The translations under genes and the position numbers were made by a program. The notes under the pieces were generated by a model. It worked only from the letters and a program-made list of their open reading frames with translations. It was not told where the DNA came from and made no database searches. From an uncultured Bacilli bacterium (GTDB lineage: Bacteria; Bacillota_I; Bacilli_A; RF39; UBA660): DNA of 17,245 nucleotides. The stretch spans positions 1-17,245 of the forward strand of contig CAJUHO010000024.1 in NCBI GenBank assembly GCA_910586195.1. Direction: 5' to 3'. Below, in pieces: positions 14,813-17,245 of the stretch. Position 1 is the first letter of the stretch, and each line of letters starts with the position of its first letter.

Positions 14813-15940
14813 ATGAATATAGAGTATAGTTTAATACATAAAGAGAAAAACACTAACGCTCGTCTAGGAAAGTTAAAGACAAACTATGGGACGTTTGATA
14901 CTCCTATGTTTATGCCTGTTGGAACAAAGGCAACGGTTAAAAGTTTAACACCAGAAGAGCTTTATGATGCACATAGTGGAATTGTTCTTGCTAATACTTA
15001 TCATTTGTGGTTGCGTCCAGGGGAAGATATTATAAAAAAAGCAGGAGGATTGCATCAATTTATGAACTACCGTGGACCAATTTTAACGGATAGTGGAGGC
15101 TTTCAAGTTTTTTCTCTTGCCAAAAATAAAGAAAAGGATATTACAGAAGAGGGAGTTCATTTTAAAAGTCATATTGATGGGAAATCTCTACTATTGACAC
15201 CAGAGAAATCCATTGAAATTCAGAATAAATTGGATAGTGATATTGCTATGAGTTTCGATGAGTGCCCTCCTGCTAGTGCTAGTTATGATTACTTAAAAAA
15301 TAGTATTGAAAGAACGCTTCGGTGGGCTGCTCGTGGAAAAAAGGTTCATAACAATCCACACCAAGCTTTATTTGGGATTATTCAGGGTGGTGCCTATGAA
15401 GATTTGCGTAAATTTTCTGCTATAGAAACTGTTAAAATGAATTTTGATGGTTATAGTATTGGCGGAGTCGCCAATGACGGCGAATCAAAAGACGATATGT
15501 ATAAAGCGATTGATTATTCTACTCCTTATATACCAGAAGATAAGGTGCGCTATTTAATGGGAGTAGGAGAACCTATTGATATTATTGAGGGCGTTATTCG
15601 TGGTGTGGATATTTTTGACTGTGTATTACCAACAAGAATCGCTCGACATGGTCAAGCCTTTACCAGGTGCGGAAAAATAAATTTTCATAATGCAAAATTT
15701 AAGGAAGATTTTACACCACTAGAAGATGAATGTGATTGTTACACTTGTAAAAATTATACAAAATCGTATATTAGACATTTAATTACTACAGACGAGATGC
15801 TTGGAGGAAGACTATTATCTATTCATAATATAAGATTTTTAATTAAATTAACGGAAGAATTAAGAGAGGCAATTAAGGAAGACAGAATTTTAGAATATAG
15901 AGAAAATTTTCTAAAAAATTACAAGGAGAGACATAAATGA
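14813..15940 (+). CDS. tgt: tRNA-guanine transglycosylase
   Basis: Exchanges guanine 34 for preQ1 in tRNA Asp, Asn, His and Tyr; QueA then completes the ring. From the ATG at 14813 (AGGTG at 14802-14806) the protein is 375 residues, normal for the bacterial enzyme; the GTG at 14804 lies in the ribosome site. Seen: MFMPVGTKATVKSL near the N-terminus, LANTYHLWLRPG, catalytic Asp93 in LTDSGGFQVFSL, GIIQGG and YSIGG in the substrate pocket, the nucleophile Asp269 in VDIFDCVLPTR, and the zinc site Cys307, Cys309, Cys312 with His338 in SIHNIRFL, spaced as in E. coli. The stop overlaps the next start as ATGA. preQ1 synthesis genes are not in the window, so salvage or a distant locus must supply the base. 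Confidence 0.98.
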   Translation: MNIEYSLIHKEKNTNARLGKLKTNYGTFDTPMFMPVGTKATVKSLTPEELYDAHSGIVLANTYHLWLRPGEDIIKKAGGLHQFMNYRGPILTDSGGFQVFSLAKNKEKDITEEGVHFKSHIDGKSLLLTPEKSIEIQNKLDSDIAMSFDECPPASASYDYLKNSIERTLRWAARGKKVHNNPHQALFGIIQGGAYEDLRKFSAIETVKMNFDGYSIGGVANDGESKDDMYKAIDYSTPYIPEDKVRYLMGVGEPIDIIEGVIRGVDIFDCVLPTRIARHGQAFTRCGKINFHNAKFKEDFTPLEDECDCYTCKNYTKSYIRHLITTDEMLGGRLLSIHNIRFLIKLTEELREAIKEDRILEYRENFLKNYKERHK

Positions 15941-16515
15941 AGAGATTAGAAAAGTGCTTGCGTAATTCTGACGTTTTAGATTTTCTAAAAAATCATAAAA
16001 AAATAAAGCGAAAAGACCTAACCAGACTAGGATTTTACGTATATGATATTAAAATTATGGTGGAACAGGGAATTTTACGAAAAGTTGGTTATGGTATGTA
16101 TCAGTTAATACCGGAGACTAAACGAGAAGAAGAAAAAATGCTAAAAGAATATGAGCATATAATAGATAATGATACTGAACAACAACTATATAGGAATATG
16201 GTAGATGACTATACTGTGCGAAAGTTATATTTTAGTCAACTACAAGATGCTTTTTCTGAGAGTCATAATGTATCAGAAATTGCAAATTATATAGATTGTT
16301 TAGATTTTGATTTATCAGAGAAGATGCAAATAAAATTGTTAGCAGCAGAATTTTTGGCAACACAAAGCCGATATCAAAATGCTCAAAATTATGTAGAGAA
16401 TGTAATTAGTAATATAAAAGAAGATTCTGTATTAAGGAATGATTCCGAATTAAAGGAAAAGGTTGAAAAAACAAAGAAACGAATAAAACTAATAAAAGTA
16501 CAAAATAAATATTAA
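15937..16515 (+). CDS. Hypothetical protein with AbiEi-antitoxin-like winged-helix N-terminus
   Basis: Overlaps the tgt stop by four bases (ATGA), so it is translationally coupled to tgt. Of 192 residues, about 10-58 (DVLDFLKNHKKIKRKDL, then EQGILRKVGYGMYQL) look like the small winged-helix domain found at the N-terminus of AbiEi-type antitoxins and related regulators: a helix-turn-helix followed by a G-x-L-x-x-V-x-x-G-x-Y wing. Residues 64-192 are helical and charged, with a possible TPR-like pair near 121-155 (MQIKLLAAEFLATQSRYQNAQ). No AbiEii-type nucleotidyltransferase toxin follows; a terminator does. It may be a free-standing DNA-binding regulator or an adaptor; function is unknown. No signal peptide or membrane segment. 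Confidence 0.75.
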   Translation: MKRLEKCLRNSDVLDFLKNHKKIKRKDLTRLGFYVYDIKIMVEQGILRKVGYGMYQLIPETKREEEKMLKEYEHIIDNDTEQQLYRNMVDDYTVRKLYFSQLQDAFSESHNVSEIANYIDCLDFDLSEKMQIKLLAAEFLATQSRYQNAQNYVENVISNIKEDSVLRNDSELKEKVEKTKKRIKLIKVQNKY

Positions 16516-16545
16516 AGGATTATCTTACGATAACTTATACGATAG

Positions 16546-16572
16546 ATACAGAGGAAAATCTGTATTTTTTTT
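16546..16572 (+). terminator. Strong rho-independent terminator after the tgt operon
   Basis: A perfect 7-bp stem (ATACAGA at 16546-16552 with TCTGTAT at 16559-16565) with loop GGAAAA is followed by T to 16572. It lies 30 bases after the stop of the winged-helix gene. Confidence 0.9.
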
Positions 16573-16582
16573 GCAAAAAAAT

Positions 16583-16606
16583 TCATAAAGGTAAATCCTT
16601 TATGAT
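16583..16606 (+). repeat. Palindromic repeat, left copy
   Basis: Nine-base arms TCATAAAGG and CCTTTATGA flank a five-base centre TAAAT. A second copy at 16872-16895 is the exact reverse complement over 24 bases (centre ATTTA). On the minus strand this copy is followed by a run of seven T (A-run at 16575-16581 on plus), so it could also terminate leftward transcription. Confidence 0.85.
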
Positions 16607-16871
16607 GAAAGTAGTAAAACTATATTTTATCTATAACTAAGTATATAATAATTTTTTTATAATATCAAGAAAAAGAAAAAGTATTACTGATAAAACAAGG
16701 AGATATTAGACAAGGAGATATTAGACATAGAGGGAATGATAAATAGTCAGGTATTAGTCAAAAAGGATAGAAGAAAGCAAAAAGATGATAGAATGTGACA
16801 AAGAAGAAAGTGGTCATAAAAATAGTCTATTAACTAAAATCTATTGATAGGAAAGGAGGAAATGTCAAGAT
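16607..16871. other. Purine-rich intergenic segment between the inverted palindromes
   Basis: No gene is seen; all frames have frequent stops. Two TATAAT-like hexamers (16644-16649 and 16658-16663) lack good -35 boxes. A 15-base unit ACAAGGAGATATTAG occurs twice in tandem at 16695-16724, each with an AAGGAG ribosome-site-like core but no start codon after it. A strong AGGAGG is at 16854-16859. The plus strand is A/G rich, like an untranslated leader. Confidence 0.55.
16695..16724 (+). repeat. Two tandem copies of a 15-base unit
   Basis: ACAAGGAGATATTAG is repeated exactly twice and followed by ACATAG, a partial third start. Short perfect tandem copies suggest recent slippage duplication. Confidence 0.8.
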
Positions 16872-16895
16872 ATCATAAAGGATTTACCTTTATGA
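16872..16895 (-). repeat. Palindromic repeat, right copy (inverted relative to 16583-16606)
   Basis: Same arms as the left copy with the centre reverse-complemented. It lies between the strong AGGAGG/ATG at 16854-16864 and the ATG at 16919, so in mRNA it would form a hairpin just upstream of, or inside, the start of the last gene. Confidence 0.85.
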
Positions 16896-16918
16896 TAAAA
16901 AGAAATGAGGTTATAGAA

Positions 16919-17245
16919 ATGTTGGGAAAAATAAAATATCAGTTGAAAAAAAGAATGGAAAAAAGAAATGGTTATATTGTTTTAATAGGAATTATGAGTT
17001 TGTTTTTGATAGTCGGAGGCTTTTCCTATGCGATGTTTGCAGTGAAATCGGAGAATAGGGGAACATTCAATATCGTAACGGGAGATTTAGTGATGAGTAT
17101 AAAAAGTGAGCAACTGGATAGTAAAAATGCCATAACAGTAGGGGCCAGAGAGAACAAGGAAATAACGGTTACATTAAAGAATGATAATGAGAGAGATGTA
17201 AAATTTAACTTTTGGTATAAAGGAGTCAATGAAGTAGAAGTAACA
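16919..17245 (+). CDS. Signal-anchored surface protein, 3' truncated by window edge
   Basis: The frame is open to the end of the window; 109 residues are seen from the ATG at 16919, which has GAGG eight bases upstream. In-frame ATGs at 16862 (AGGAGG only two bases away, too close) and 16892 would add 19 or 9 residues. The N-terminus is basic (KYQLKKRMEKRNG) followed by a hydrophobic span of about 24 residues (YIVLIGIMSLFLIVGGFSYAMF) and then SENRGTFNIVTGDLVMSIKS, ending in a beta-rich stretch with TVTLKNDNERDVKF. The order basic region, hydrophobic span, then GxxNIVTGDL recalls TasA/camelysin-like exported proteins, but that assignment is tentative. It probably belongs to the same kind of surface-protein set as the truncated gene at the left edge. 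Confidence 0.7.
   Translation, partial: MLGKIKYQLKKRMEKRNGYIVLIGIMSLFLIVGGFSYAMFAVKSENRGTFNIVTGDLVMSIKSEQLDSKNAITVGARENKEITVTLKNDNERDVKFNFWYKGVNEVEVT

Noticed and set aside
16527..16544. Two ACGATA copies before the tgt-operon terminator
   Set aside because: Six-base repeats in AT-rich DNA are expected by chance and show no further structure.
1..17245. CRISPR array, rRNA, prophage or intact insertion sequence
   Set aside because: No regularly spaced repeats, rRNA-like segments, transposase or integrase frames are seen.

Overview
The window is AT-rich, uses the standard code (TGA ends truB and tgt), has strong Shine-Dalgarno sequences, and shows gene neighbourhoods typical of low-GC Bacillota. 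Synteny resembles Bacillus subtilis truB-(ribC)-rpsO-pnpA-ylxY and ruvA-ruvB-queA-tgt. The many lineage-specific proteins and the repeat-type surface proteins at both ends suggest an uncultured gut-type Bacilli/Mollicutes-related lineage. That assignment is inference from gene content; no marker was searched.

Left end (1-1190): the 3' part of a secreted/surface protein ending in a formylglycine-generating-enzyme-like (C-type-lectin-fold) domain. Region 2 (1275-5073): murI, an in-frame fusion of a VanY-type M15 peptidase with the tRNA pseudouridine synthase TruB, and a large unknown protein sitting where ribC/ribF is in B. subtilis. Region 3 (5058-8599): a clear sigma-A promoter, rpsO with a candidate structured leader and a terminator, pnp with a terminator, and a membrane-anchored NodB-fold protein that has lost its catalytic motifs (the ylxY position). 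Region 4 (8600-9929): an accessory, very AT-rich island with a frameshifted minus-strand HExxH metallopeptidase and a more GC-rich structured element of unknown nature.

Region 5 (9879-12576): ruvA-ruvB-queA from a TTGAAT-17-TATAAT promoter (Holliday junction branch migration, queuosine synthesis). Region 6 (12592-14766): a stand-alone transcription unit with its own promoter and terminator, encoding a 699-residue protein built of four tandem GreA-like modules. I know of no described protein with this layout. Region 7 (14752-16572): tgt, translationally coupled to a small winged-helix protein, then a strong terminator. Right end (16583-17245): a 400-bp purine-rich intergenic stretch bounded by two copies of a palindrome in inverted orientation, then the 5' end of a signal-anchored surface protein.

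The core is translation and RNA housekeeping (TruB, S15, PNPase, QueA, Tgt), DNA repair (RuvAB) and cell-wall precursor synthesis (MurI). The strongest candidates for something undescribed are the tetra-Gre protein, the M15 peptidase-TruB fusion, the slippery-site split metallopeptidase, the structured element at 9760-9856 and the inverted palindromes upstream of the last gene.
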